Below, in pieces: positions 13,131 through 25,660 of a DNA stretch of 64,000 nt. The notes beneath the pieces are model-generated. The model did no database searches. It was given only the letters and a program-made list of their open reading frames with translations, and had not been told where the DNA came from. The translations under genes were made by a program, and so were the position numbers. How positions within the stretch are numbered: position 1 is the stretch's first letter; every line of letters starts with the position of its first letter. The DNA lies in the NCBI GenBank assembly GCA_036873755.1, contig JAVTVY010033752.1, positions 62,001 to 126,000 of the forward strand, written 5' to 3'. Source of the DNA: Hanleya hanleyi (Eukaryota > Mollusca > Polyplacophora > Lepidopleurida > Hanleyidae).

Positions 13131-13185
13131 TCAGGACATTATGATTGATAAGTAATATGCAGTATAGTTTCGACCGATTGGAGTA

Positions 13186-13442
13186 TTAATTAAATGTTCT
13201 GCCACAATTTCTGCACTTTTTGTTTCTATCAGCCGGGTTAGCTGATTTAGGTTTTGCATGATCCTGATTCTTGGTGAATTTTGACTGCTGTGAACGTCTA
13301 CGTTTTGTGTAGTTAGACTTTGAGGAAACAAAATTCACTGACCTTGTATCTGGTTTTTCAATTTCCTCGGCCTGTTGTTCTGAAATCTCCATTGAACGAC
13401 CCAAGTTCAACAGATCTGTCAATGTCATCTCTGGGGAGTGAA
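13186..13442 (-). pseudogene. gypsy-type gag fragment, C-terminal part with zinc knuckle start
   Basis: The minus-strand frame contains MTLTDLLNLGRSMEISEQQ and ends near KCRNCGRTF. This is the usual end of the gag core of Ty3/gypsy elements of invertebrates, followed by the first half of a CCHC knuckle. It is the continuation of the gag part at 14321-14860, separated by the foldback element 13443-14311. Across the 9-bp target duplication the frame would be continuous, so the insertion hit an uninterrupted stretch. No protease or polymerase follows, so the retroelement was already truncated or has decayed. Confidence 0.7.
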
Positions 13443-14311
13443 TAGTTCAACAAGCTGAACCCTGCTGACATTTAATTTTGTGATATTGACAATGCAGGGT
13501 TCAGCCGTTGAACGGAAATTTCCTATCGCAAAATTTTCGCCTCCCGACCTGGGTAACAGCAGGTGGATTTGCGCTCATAAAAAAGCAATAATACCTACCG
13601 CTTTGTGCTCGTTTGGATAGAATACGTATTTGCCTACTTGCCTGGCCATTTATTTTCTCTGTCTAGCTTCTTTCATTTCCATAAACGGCAAAGGAAAAAA
13701 ATATCATCGCGGACGATCTTCCAAAAACGAAATCCGCCGCCATTTTGAAATGGTGGCACGAGACTAATTTGTAAATTCGGGATTGTATACAGGAAGGTCG
13801 GAAACGGCTCATTCATAAGGCTGTCACATTATCTGCATTTAAATGTAAAATTGTAACTATCGATATCAAGCATAATGGAAGGCACATACTGAGAAAGGTA
13901 ATTCATGGGATTTTTCATCTCCCTAAGCGACTGGGTCGACTGAGCGGATTCAGTTTTTCCGACTCTTGTAATCCTGAATTTAGAATAACCTCACGGGACA
14001 GTGTTCGAAAATGGCGGCAGATTTCGTGTTTGGAAGATCGTCCGCGATAATATTTTTTTCTTTTGTCGTTTATGGAAATGAAAGGAGCTGGACAGAGAAA
14101 ATAAATGGCCGGGGAAGTAGGCAAATACGTATTCTATCCAAACGAGCACAAAGCGGTAGGTATTATTGCTTTTTTATGAGCGCAAATCCACCCGCTGTTA
14201 CCCAGGTCGGGAGGCGAAAATTTTGCGATAGGAAATTTCGGTTCAACGGCTGAACCCTGCATTGTCAATATCACAAAATTAAATGTCAGCAGGGTTCAGC
14301 TTGTTGAACTA
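13443..14311. mobile_element. Mutator-like foldback element with 9-bp target duplication
   Basis: The target duplication GGGAGTGAA lies at 13434-13442 and 14312-14320. The element begins TAGTTCAACAAGCTGAACCC and ends with its inverse. The arms are about 310 bp each (13443-13755 and 13995-14311) and highly similar; the unique centre is about 240 bp. A 9-bp duplication with long terminal repeats is typical of non-autonomous Mutator-like elements. No transposase is encoded. It interrupts a gag sequence. Confidence 0.88.
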
Positions 14312-14320
14312 GGGAGTGAA

Positions 14321-14860
14321 GAGCTCTACCGTACGACGAAGTCGGGCTGATAATCTGAGATTTGATTTCCCCGTTCAAATCTGTAAACTCACAATTCACT
14401 GCCAGTTGTCTCAGTCTAGTGTGAAACACATCCAAAGTTTCGCCTTGTTTTTGATCAGACTGTCTAAACACATAGGGTTCGTACTCTGTGTTTTTTTTAG
14501 GCTGAAAATAGGCGGTAAGTTTCTCCAGAGCTGTTTTGTAATCGTCTGCATCTCCCATATCAGATAACGTACCGGTATCGAAGATATCCTGAACTTCTTC
14601 CCGAGTAATATAGTAGAAGGGCACGTCTTCTAGTCGTATCTTCTCCATCTACATCTAATGCTACGAGAGAATTTTCGAACCGGGAGACCCACTTAGTCCA
14701 CCGCGTTGAACAGTTGAAACAGTGTTCAAATCGCTCGATACTGGAAATTTGGGAAAAGGTGGTAAAACAGAAGCCATGCTGCGTTAGTACGTGCGTTTGA
14801 CGGTACAGTTCAGGCAACAGTTTGTTGTACAATTGTTTCCACGTGTTTTTCATCCAATTT
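14321..14860 (-). pseudogene. gypsy-type gag fragment, N-terminal part
   Basis: Two overlapping minus-strand frames give the gag core. One contains RFEHCFNCSTRWTKWVSRFE and RRRALLLYYSG. The other contains EEVQDIFDTG, LTAYFQPKKNTEYEPYVFRQ and LDVFHTRLRQLAVNCEFTDL. The change of frame near 14620-14640 is a frameshift. These motifs match the retrotransposon gag of Ty3/gypsy elements without any close call needed. The homologous region continues in 13186-13442 after the inserted element. Confidence 0.78.
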
Positions 14861-14862
14861 TC

Positions 14863-15125
14863 GTCGCCAATGTAATGTTGTTCAGAAATAATAAACACAG
14901 AACTACTTTATTCGGAAGATCAAGATTGTGTATTCTCTGTTCAGAACTGACGCGCCACAACAACACGTGGCTTAGCAGGTTGTATCAAACAGCAGGACTA
15001 CGACAACAGTCGGACACGGACTCACTACACCACACGTATATGGGATGATCGCGTGCGACACTGACCGGCCAATCACGGCGCTCGACACAAGCTGTAGGTA
15101 TCATGCGCTCCAGTGACGGGTCACA
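14863..15125 (-). repeat. probable 5' LTR/leader of the gag-bearing retroelement
   Basis: Immediately upstream of gag on the minus strand is ACATTGGCGACGAAAATTGG, a primer-binding-site-like segment as in many gypsy elements. Before it lies a stretch with AATAAA-like signals. I cannot mark the outer LTR boundary, and the 3' LTR is absent. Confidence 0.35.
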
Positions 15126-15940
15126 TTAATTACCGACCGGTACAGAAAAAAAGACCGTCAGGTAAACAAAATGTACCGACCGATACACAAATGATGAAGA
15201 GGAATACTATTAGGACAAATATTATGTTCTTTGAAAGCTTTGGTTTCAGAAATAGTTGAATTTTCAATGGAAAGACATCGAAGAGGTTTTCTGTTGGTTA
15301 TTTTCAGTTCACAATTCGGGGTGGAGTGTGGTTGAATGAAGAAGTAGAAACATTTAATCTCGGGCATATAGGTAATCTGGTGAACAAATATATTACCAAT
15401 ATATAAAGACTAGATTTTAAAAAAAGAAGAGGGCATCGCGAATACAAAATGCCTGCATAATAGTCGAGACTTACGGTACTGTACAGTTCGACTTGCGTCT
15501 TCTCTGACTGAACACTCTGCCTTAATGCTGGTTTCTATATAATTATAATACCCTTTTAAGAATATGAAGTTATACTTTTAGTTAGTCATATGTAGGCTGA
15601 AGCCCTGGTTGGTAATTCGTGCGGTCACTCGCCGCGCGTATTACGAATATCACAACTGTCCTACCATATTTCGTATATAACACCTCCCGAAATACTTAAT
15701 ATTTGTCTTAAAAGTATTTCTTCTTCATATTTTTAATACCGGTCGGTCTTTTTTTAACCGGCCGGTATCGGTCAGTACATCGGTCTGTGTATCGGTCGGC
15801 GATAAGTGTTTCCGCAGCAACGTTTCTCTCGGGGTTTCGTTGATATTTTTTACTAAAATACTGGTTAAATTAATTATTAATTCATATGGGGAAAGGAATC
15901 CCATATTAACTTGATAAAGAGATGAAAATTCCTACTCTCG
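15126..15940. other. non-coding stretch with ACCGACCGATAC-type inverted motifs
   Basis: Motifs of the type ACCGACCGGTAC/ACCGACCGATACAC occur near 15135-15185 and, inverted, near 15740-15800. They may mark an old foldback element about 660 bp long. No gene. Confidence 0.35.
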
Positions 15941-16130
15941 AGAAGGAAAATACATCCCAAATACGCCTGGCGGATCGACTGGAATGTATTTCCCATCTCT
16001 AGAGTGGGAAATTTCATCCCATGATCAAGTTATATGGGATCCTTTTAATCATGCAATATTTCCCTGATATACCATCTTGGATTACCCAGGAAATGTAGTT
16101 CAATCATGGATAAAACTGGAGCGGGTGTTC
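15941..16130 (+). repeat. dispersed repeat R2, copy 1
   Basis: The segment 'gtgggaaatttcatcccat ... tatgggatccttttaatca ... tggataaaactggag' recurs in direct orientation at 16545-16700. An inverted partial form precedes it near 15880-15955, so this looks like a foldback element. Confidence 0.5.
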
Positions 16131-16544
16131 ACAACCTGTATCCATCTGGGTCATCTATACGCGGTAAGACTGACCTTGGGATCGTGTGTATCCATTCTCA
16201 GCCTACTTTCGGAAACTGCAAGAGGGAATTTCCTGAAATCGATGCCACGTGACTTCGTCAGCCAATCAGCTAAAATCTACCGACGTAACGCCAGGGTAAT
16301 CCGCCAACTTGTTAAAAATTGCAGATCTACCACACCTTTTGGATGATACGAAAGTTATTCATACCTATATATTTTGTAAGCCCAGGCAATATCTCTTTCT
16401 GAAGTGGTTTGAAACCCTGTAATTTATCAGATTTTCCTCGTTTGTTCTCCGCCGGATGAAGGCCTAACCGAATACGGTAAAGTACCGGATATCGCTCCGA
16501 GATAATGGAGACACACGATTCGCAAGCCATCGCAAGGATGGCGA
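16131..16544. other. non-coding spacer between R2 copies
   Basis: No gene recognised; short open frames only. Confidence 0.5.
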
Positions 16545-16700
16545 AGTGTACGCAAATGTGTATTTCCCTTCTCTCGAGTGGGAAATTTCATCCCATAATA
16601 AAGTTATATGGGATCCTTTTAATCACGGAATATTTCCCTGTATATCATCTTGGTTTACCGAGGAAAAGTAGTTCACTCGTGGATAAAACTGGAGGTAGAC
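16545..16700 (+). repeat. dispersed repeat R2, copy 2
   Basis: Direct copy of 15975-16130 with about 85-90 percent identity by eye. Confidence 0.55.
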
Positions 16701-16989
16701 TGTACGACTCTGTGTTAAATCAAGATATCAACAGACAGTGCCAGGGTACTGTTCCAGCTGTCTCTCCTTTAGTGACTGGTCATTCGACCCCGCCATTTCA
16801 AACTAATACGAGCATTCTCATTGCATCGCTGTTTATAGGAGCCACCCCAATCTTCATGCACACCCACGTGACTGTCTCAGTTGACCGATGACATAGCGCG
16901 GCCTCGTTTTCGATTTCAAAATCTGCCGTCTAGTTGGGAAAATGTTGTTCTTGCTGCATCAGCCAGACATTGGCCCTCCGAAGCAGGGC

Positions 16990-18560
16990 CCAATCCTATA
17001 AGCTAAAACTGGAGGGGGTGTTCAGTCGGATGTGAACAGAACCTCCTGCATGGGAATGTGTCTGTATACGTCATAGACAGGTCGTAAAGGACAACTTCCG
17101 CTATTGAAAACAGGTCATAGTGGAGTGAATCTATGAAACAGTGTTTGCGCTGTGGGGAAGTTGACCCAGGAAGGTTGCGATAAGCTTCATAAGGCGATAT
17201 TGGTGTTGGTGTAATCCACAGGGTGTGTGTTCTGTTTGACCCTTGCTAATCTGGATAAATGAGGGCCAAACGCCGAAATATTGACTTTTTGATTGGGCAA
17301 GGCTTACGTCATTTCCTGTCAGTATAAGAGGTTTGTACGATAGGACCAAGAGATACACCGGCAGTGCTACCTCGGGAGCCAATGTATAAATCGATAGGTT
17401 ACGATCGATACAATGGCTTGGTTAGTTACCGATAGCAGTTCTGGATATAAATAGCTTGAGGGGCTTCCACTGAACCCAACCAATCAGTAAGAACGCTAAA
17501 GCAGTTCATCCGGCCAATCCGCAGCGAGGTTTGAGTTTTGACTAGTTTGAATTTCATCGCCGGGCAGACTACCTTTGAAGTCAGGCTGAAATCGACATCG
17601 GGTGTCGAAGCGAAAACCGCAGGCTTCCGATACCGACGCGGTAATTCAAAACAACCGCTGGGGATGAAACGTACGAGATTGTTTTATAAACGCAACGACT
17701 CGAGAACTCATCCGAATCACCAAGAATCGTATTGCGGAGTAATCTCATTGCCGAGAGCATATTAACGATATTTCAAAAGTCGTTCAGCTGGCATGCGCTG
17801 TTCACATTGTGCATTTCCCCATCACTCTGACACACAGGGGCTTGTAGTTGGTTGGTTATTAATTATGATATTAATATTTATATATACTCTCTTCCTACTC
17901 TATAATAGAGTAGGAAGCGAGTATATATAAATACTAATATCATAATTAATAACCGACCAACTATACAAGCCCCTGTGCTCTGACAATCATCTCGTGCTGG
18001 ACTCATTATCCTGGATTGCTAGACACTCATATACTAGTATATCCCTAACCATTGTGTATCGAGTTTCCCAAAGCAGTTGCTTTACGTCTTTGCCCGTGGT
18101 CACGTTCAATTTCCATCGATAACGGATATTAGCTTATTATAATCAAACATCTATCCCTAATTTACAATAGCAAGAACAAGACATTACATATATATAAAAA
18201 AAAAGATTTTGCTCAATACATGCATGATACCCGATAAAATCGAGTACGAAAACGGAGCAAACATAAGATTATAGTACTCTGGTTTTGAGCGCAGTCTTTT
18301 GTTTTGTATGATTGTGAGGTATTCAATAGACGACTGCTGATGAAAGGACAATGTAAGCAACGGAATCGAAAAGATTAATTGACTAATAACAACTAATAGC
18401 GACTAAATTGACTAATAGCGAACATTATCGCGTCAGGATCACGAAACGGTCCTTGAAATCGGGATACAGAATGAAAACATGATTTCGATTTTTTTCACTG
18501 CCGACTTTTTGTGTTTGTTCTATCGTCTATCAATGGTTCCATGCATGTGTTTGCTTTTTA
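16990..18560 (+). repeat. dispersed repeat family R1, copy 3
   Basis: Same blocks as copies 1 and 2, here broken by the hAT-type hairpin at 17833-17977 and by other insertions. Typical blocks are 'caatacatgcatgatacccg' near 18215 and the 'tctatcgtctatcaatggtt' block near 18520. Confidence 0.6.
17833..17977. mobile_element. 145-bp hAT-type hairpin MITE
   Basis: The target duplication CTCTGACA (8 bp) is perfect at 17825-17832 and 17978-17985. The element starts CACAGGGGCTTG and ends with its inverse. The arms, about 70 bp each, pair almost completely around a tiny loop. An 8-bp duplication and CAGGGG-type ends are the hAT signature. Confidence 0.92.
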
Positions 18561-18912
18561 TTTCGTTTCGTTCGGCATGGTTAAGAATTATTCTGACCCC
18601 CACTTTCGTGCTTTCTTGGTGTGGTATCGACAGTTATTCTGGATGAATTAGGTCCCTGTCCTCACGAAAAAGAAGTTGGCTAGTTTCTTAGCTATTCACC
18701 TTACTCGTAGCTATACCGCAACTTGTAACAGAGCAGATCTAATGCTGCCGTTTTATAGTGCTGTCCCACTGAAATATCATGCTGCAGGCAGACATGACAC
18801 CTCACTCAGTCACATTATACTGACACCGAGCGAACCAGTCCTTGTTCTGTCCTCTTAATGTTGAGCGTAAGCCACGAAGCAACAAGTTCCATTTTTCAAG
18901 TCTTTGGTATGA
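18561..18912. other. non-coding stretch
   Basis: No gene recognised. Confidence 0.5.
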
Positions 18913-18986
18913 TCCGGCCTGGGATTGAACCCAGTACCTACCGCTTACGAGGCCGACGTTCTAACCATTAGGCCATCGCAGTGCGA
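18913..18986 (-). tRNA. tRNA-Thr(CGT)-like sequence, probably a SINE or pseudogene
   Basis: On the minus strand an A-box-like TGGCCTAATGGTTAGAA, an anticodon region GCCTCGTAAGC (anticodon CGT) and a B box GGGTTCAATCCC occur with tRNA spacing. The T stem CTGGG/CCCAG pairs. The 5' acceptor side and parts of the anticodon stem do not pair well, so I favour a tRNA-derived repeat over a working gene. tRNAscan would decide. Confidence 0.5.
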
Positions 18987-20084
18987 TCCTAAACGACATT
19001 AGCTCTTACTCTTTCATTCAATTATTCTCAAAAATAATCATCTTCGATTTAACTGCGTGGAGTACGGCGTTCGCTGAGAGATGACGATTTCGGCATCCAC
19101 TGGATTTATATTATTTGTACTGTAACGAAAGTCATTTGCTGTTCTTTTTGATGATATCAGCTGATGTTCTTCACACGTGACTACCGTTGATAATGAAAGT
19201 AACTTGAGTTTACGTGAGTAAAATGGAGTGCGGCTTTAATACTTACCAGAGTGAACTGAACGCTGGGACTTTCCTATAGAGTACTATGATAATCCAGGAG
19301 ATGGGCAATGCCTTGAAATCCCGGGAGAATTATCTCAAACGATGAAATGATAGAATTGACCAGGGTAGGCCAGCTTGCTTCACTCGCTGTCAGGGGAAAG
19401 GCAAGGTAAATGCGGAAGTGTACAGGTAAACTTCGATGTCATCGTGTAAATTTACCAAATGGTGTTGGCGGCTGAAATTTACAAATTAAGTCTGTTTTGT
19501 ATTATGGTTTAAGAAGTCCAGTTAGGCTGATCGAGTGAGTCCTGCAAAGTACTCCCGAGAATCCCCGATTGGACGGAGAATTTCGTGGTGATAATTCCTA
19601 CCTCCACGCCCAGAAGAGCGGTTCTAACTCTACAAGTGAATAGATGGCGCCGTTACCTGTAACCTAGATTTATCCGGGGGAGCGATGCTATCTCTATCTC
19701 CACACCCAGAAGAGCGGAGAGCATATAGGACGTGTTCCCACGAATCGAAACGATGGAATTGGATAGAAATTTCAAGGTGAGCGCATCGTCATGATATTAA
19801 GCAAAAAAAGAAACAGAAATCCGGACCGCGTTTACTTTATCTCCATCTCTACCTGTTTCGACCGAATTGCACAGTCGTGCGGGACGATTTGCGTGGCCGG
19901 TGTGTAAACATTACAATAGACTCTGTCGGCCGGAAAATATTTAGTGCCGGCCTGAGAGAGACCGCCGCGAGAAGACTGCGTCGGCCGAAAATTATTCACT
20001 CTACTTTATAGCTGCAGCCGAGAGAGAATTGTGGTATTGGTCCCGGTCGATATTACTTTTCTGATAAAAGAGGCTTGCAGTTGT
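18987..20084. other. non-coding stretch
   Basis: No gene recognised. A short segment of the type 'cacgcccagaagagcgg' occurs twice (about 19607 and 19700). Confidence 0.5.
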
Positions 20085-20345
20085 ATAAAATCAATCCTAA
20101 ACCCCACACAAACAAATGTCTATTCACACATTACTTATACACACAACTCACCGGCTTCAGACTAGGATTTGCCACACATTCACGCTTACACTCACAAGTC
20201 ACAGGCCACGGCTAGGACTTGATATTCATACAATTACCTACTCTGGTTGACCACCGGCTTCGGCTAGGGTCTACCCATTCACACATTTACTTATACACCC
20301 AGCTCGCCTGCTTCAGGCTAGGAGCTGCCATTCTTCCATACAGCC
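20085..20345 (+). repeat. degenerate tandem of CACACATT/CGGCTTCGGCTAGG motifs
   Basis: Three to four imperfect copies of a unit containing 'ttcacacat..acttatacac' and 'ccggcttc.g.ctagg'. Identity is modest. Confidence 0.45.
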
Positions 20346-22804
20346 TCAGACAAACTTGTATCTTGCTTCGACCAAGTCATGTAAGTCGCTACTATCTATT
20401 CATTAATATAGTTTCATACATTAGGGGGAAAAGAGGTTTCTTAGACCAGGTGCCTGCTCAGTCACCGTGCGTTATCAATGTTCGTTTCGCCAGATCCGGT
20501 GTGGACTGTGTAGCCGTGATCTCTGGGCTTGATGATTCGTCTTTGGAGCCAAGTCGTAGTGATTCTCTATCGAGCGGGGTCGATGGAGCTTGGGGCCTGT
20601 TCCTGCGAGGAGTGTCGTCTGCTGCCGTGGTTAGTCGTGCAGTTGACTTGTCCTGCGGTGATTTACGGAGAGACAGCCGGTGCCATAAAAGCTGTGGTAC
20701 CGAGGTATGGAAAATAAACGCCGGGCTTAACCGCGGAAGAGCCAGTCGTGTGTAGACTCTGGCTGCCGCCAGGCCTGTTCGCGACTCAGCCAGGGTTTAT
20801 GTGAAAAATTGTATATATCTTCTTATTATATCGGACTTCTATTTAAAAGTAACTACAAAAGTACAGGTGAGCCTACCTCCGCGATTCAGGCAAGGTGACA
20901 GGTTGAATCGAACTCCCGCGTTGGCCAAGACCACGGCATGGGTGTGTTCACTGCAGCCTCATAATTTGTCTTTCGGACCGTAGACGATCCCGTTGGATCT
21001 AGCGGATATTGCTTACTCTTTAAAATCAGCATGTTTCAACCCACCCACGTTTCAGTACCATTCTCTCAACACAGATCTACAAAATATTAATGTAAAAATA
21101 AGTCATTTGTGTCAGCTCGGATGGGTTCAAGGTATCGAAGAGGGTGAAACTTTTGCATGGTGATTTATGCATTTTGGGAATCCAGTATACTTTTGGTATG
21201 TCGTTATGATTGGTTGGAAGACAAATACTTCTTTCCTTGAGGAACGTTTTGTGCTTGTTGAATAAATCTTCCAGAGTAAATGCAGTTTGAGAAAAGTAGA
21301 CGTATTTGATGATATGTTTACACTCAATTCCTTAACCAGCACCTGGTAATAGTAATATTTACATATGAATGTTAAGTTACCGATGAATAATGCACAGCAA
21401 ACTTCAAAGGATTTGGTGGCAGACCTTGGGTTAAACCTTATTTGGACACTGATTCACTTTTTTGTTTAATATATGGGTATGCGTGCCCATGTGTGTAATT
21501 ACAAGTGACCTTATTTTGAAGTTGTTTCTCTCTAATTGGCTAACAGAGGCAGTTCGAAATTCGTACGGTATGTATTTCCCGCTGATGAGTTTACTGAGAT
21601 ATTGGGCCAAATATAGCATTCAGTTTCACACATTCTATGTCCTAGGTCTGGCCTTAATTTTTCGATGTTGTTCGCGGCAATTCATTCTCACGGAAGTGTA
21701 AATATTCCACGACCTTGACAAATATTGCATATCAACAACAGTAAATGTACTTTGATACTAGTAACATTGTTATTTTTCATTTTAACAATTCCATCTTGTT
21801 AACATTTACATTTCCCTTCGTGAATACCACGATATTCAATGTCTGTTGCTTTGAAATACAAGTATGTCGTGAATACCACAATACAATTTACTGCAGAAGC
21901 TCGGTTAATTTGATCAGAAAGCGGCCAACACTAATCACTTGTATTGATCAGTTCTGTAGACGGTAATTGGATAGCCAGTCTCTGAGAACAGTATAAATGC
22001 AAGATTTTATTAATTGTCACGATCTTTGGCACTAAGTTATGGATATTTTATTGTGTGAACGTAATGCGGATTGCCAATTTATTTACACGAGTCTTTTTTA
22101 TCTTTCGGAGCAGAATATAATTGATTCGTCCATTTTGATTGAAACTGTAGTTTAAGGGTCGCTTTCTATACGGATTCCGCGGCCCATCAACTCAAAGTTT
22201 TATTCGAGTGTCAACCAATTCTGAGAACGCTGCATAGTGCTTTGAAGGGAACATTAATGATAGAGAATTTTTGTTTGACTTAGCCGAATTATGCGGCGCA
22301 CTGGCGTATGTGTCTTTTCATGTTTCATGAATGTGGCACCATAATATGGGGTAGATATATATGGAGTGGTTTTGGTGTAAACATTGGGGTAAACGGATAC
22401 GGTGGCCCTGTCTCCCCTCTTCGACTGCAAGTGGATTAGTCCAGATGCGACCATGATGTCATATTACTGTTAAATATTCATGGTATGGGTGCTCAGAACA
22501 CCAAATTCAACTGAAACACGTAAGATCCTATATAGCGACATGTACGATTGGAGAGCATTGATAGGATATTAATTTATTAATGAATTTCACGGTACATTTC
22601 TTAGTTCATAGAATACATTTACAAGCGCTGTAGCTTAGAATATGATTCGTCCAACCCAAGCACAATATATAGAACATTCGTTTCTGTTCAAATTACACTG
22701 TTCATATGAGATATATATATTTATTGAATTTGGGTGAATTTTTTTTGGAAGATTATATGCGCGGTATGGAGAGGTAGAGAACAAAACAAAATTATTATCA
22801 ACAC
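20346..22804. other. non-coding stretch
   Basis: A 178-codon frame covers 20219-20755 but has repeat-derived N-terminal sequence and no recognisable domain. The patch 20430-20790 is more GC-rich than its surroundings. No RNA gene or clear element seen. Confidence 0.45.
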
Positions 22805-23057
22805 TATTTTTGTTATTTTGGGATTACACTGTAGACTGTAGCACAGATTCTAGTGCTGAAAATGTGTCGAGTCTCGTGTGGGATTCGAACCGTCGACCAT
22901 CAGAGCAAGGCGTCCAACCGCCAGCTCAATATGTCGGCCATCTATTCAGAAAGTGATACTTATTCTGGTGATCGTCGGATGGAACCCGGCGTGGGACTCC
23001 ACCAATGTTCAGCACTAGAATCTGCTGTACACAGTGTAATCTCAAATAACGAAAATA
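22805..23057. mobile_element. foldback element enclosing a tRNA-like sequence
   Basis: Terminal inverted repeats of about 55 bp (22805-22862 and 23009-23057) share TATTTT.GTTATTT, GATTACACTGT and a perfect CAGATTCTAGTGCTGA. Between them the minus strand reads as a tRNA-like unit with GGTTCGAATCCCACAC as B box and an A-box-like TGGCCGACATATTGAGCTGG. A TA target duplication is possible at the ends but not diagnostic. Confidence 0.7.
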
Positions 23058-25660
23058 CTATATGATCACCTTCTAAATGACAAAAATATATTTCAAAAAC
23101 TGTGGATTACATGTAAAGCATTTTCAAGAGAGCGGAATTAGCTGTTAAAGCGAAGTATTTTTGGATCAGTGAGTAGATTTACGGACTCCGGAACACTTTT
23201 TGCGTTTATACTAGCGACCTTATTGGATATCACGTTCCGTATTAAGGATACTGTATCGGCTCGAAGCTTCAAAATCTCGATTTTTGTTTTTTTGTCTTAA
23301 AACCAGAGTACACAGTCAAACATACAAGTTGGGGGAATAAGAAATTATGAAAATTAGTGCATTGAAGTAAAAAAAACATGACTTTAAAACTCAAGCCATT
23401 CGTGGTGCAGTAGCGCTGATTGGTTTTTGGCCATTTTCTCGGTTTAGTTTTTTGCCGAAAAGTGGTTTTTCCCCGTATTAATTCCTCTCTTGTTATTTGA
23501 TGTACAAACATGAAATTTGGACACAATATTCCAATCATGCAGATCTTCCAAACGTTAAATCAAATTTTATAAGTTCAGCATTGTTCATGAATTATTTATG
23601 ATTTGGTGGAGAGGGGTCGAGTTTTTGTAGATTTTTTCAACCTTTCAACTTTGCACGACGATAAAATAACTTCTAGGCTCTAACTAAAACAAGCGCTGAA
23701 TGAGCGCAAAGACCTCCGTCGAGGCAACAGGATCAGTAGGGGAATAGTACATCACTGAATAACATAGGGCCGAATGCCAAGCTCAATTTTGTATTTGTTG
23801 ACGTTAACTTCACCAATGGTAATCAACGTGAGATTGAGGGTTCCCCACTAGCATGTCCAGCTGGGGATGTGGAAGCCACATTCCCCGCAAATAATATTTC
23901 TTTGATTTCACGTGCTTGAAATATTGGGGTATGGAATACAGTATATTGATGGAAAACCTGGAATACTGCTTGAGACATTAGGCCCCTTCCCACCCACACC
24001 TCCCCATGAGAGGACACCCCCACCCAAATCAACACGTTAGCGGCAGAAATGAGACCCTGTGTGCCTAGTTTTACCAACTTGCTTGTGATTTTATGCTATA
24101 GGCCCTACACATCAACACTTCATATTTTGTATGTGTACAGTATAGCATCCTCATTGACAGAATCCTCTACAAAACACATCTGATTTTACCGACATTCCGT
24201 TCTGATCTGTCTCAGCATCATGTGCTGATTCAATGAGCTCGGAATAATTTTGTATGCTGGTGTTACAGGTCACCTTCACCATAATGTATCAATTACCATG
24301 GACTTGTACATGTATCACATTCATATTGAATGGTGATGGCTGATGAGAATATTGCCCATATGGAACAAATGGCTGGATTCCAGCGAATAAAAAGTTCATG
24401 CTAATCATAAACAACATACAATTAATAATACTATCAAATAATTATGTATATTCCTTGTCGACATCAATATAATACAGACAATATTATGACTGAATCAGGG
24501 TAACAGATATCCAAGGGTATATATGTCTACACTAAACTGAAGGAGATCCATGATGCGTATTATATTATGATGTAAAACTTCACTTGCTAATCTCGATTAT
24601 GTTGCTTATTGTGAAAATAAATGAAGTTATGAAAATAAATTTAGTATGATTGCCCATTACGCTCAAATTAGAAATATCTTCAGCAGGTAAAGTTAAGCCA
24701 ATCATAGCAATATATAACACCATGGTATTGTTGTAATATCACCCAGGTATTGATCTTTGGCTAAGAATGTAATGAGATACATATACCTGTTCTTTGTGTT
24801 ATTCTGTATGCAGTTCATTCTGTATGTATTTTATACATGTACATATACCAGAAGTGGAATTGAAATTTGAATAAAATAATCAAAATATGTTCGATTTTTA
24901 CCTCTACTCAGGAAATGAAGTCTTTGTTTCTAGAAGCTAAATCATTTCAGACACATTCAAGTCCTCACCTGGTCAAGGGAGATAATTTTGTAAAAAAAAA
25001 ACAAAAAAAAAACAAGTATAGATCCACACTGGCGCAGACCAGAAAGTTTTATGACCTTTGATGATATTTGTGGAGCATGCTGCAGGACTTCAACTTTCAT
25101 GAATCTGATATTATCCACACAATCCCATTCTACATGATATTTTTGCCATAGCACCGATAAACTAGATCCCTTCATTTATGTGGTCTAGATCCAGGAGCTA
25201 TTGGGGGCTGCAGGTTTTGTAAAAGTTAGATCCAATTATTCTGAGATAAGGAATGAAGTCCGGCATGGTTGTTTTAAGTTAAAACTGGGCATCCTTGAAA
25301 ATGTCTGACCGATTGACACATGTATCACTCTGCCGGTCATCATTACATGCGTAATGTTTATCACAAGAGAGAATATGTATACTGTGTTTGAGGAATATTT
25401 CTGCCTCCCCAATGGAAGGCGAAATTTGAATGAATGGTCTGTGTTGTCAGTGTGTCTGATGTCCCCCTTGCAAGGACAAGAAAATTTTCTATGTAATTTA
25501 TTATTTATTGATATATTTATTGATTTTCTTTTTGTCTAATTGTGTTCTGTTCAAGTCATTTGGCATTGGTAAAACCTGAAATGTATATCATGTTCTCCTT
25601 ATTTCATCTAGTGATACATGTGTACTGTCTGTTTGGTTCCAGATCACGGGGCTGAACAAA
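23058..25660. other. non-coding stretch
   Basis: AT-rich with a poly-A patch near 24990-25013. No gene recognised. Confidence 0.5.

Noticed and set aside
18913..18986. Functional tRNA-Thr gene
   Set aside because: Listed as tRNA-like only: acceptor and part of the anticodon stem do not pair, as expected for a SINE-derived copy.
20219..20755. 178-codon plus-strand frame
   Set aside because: N-terminal third lies in a degenerate tandem repeat, composition is not protein-like and no domain is recognisable.
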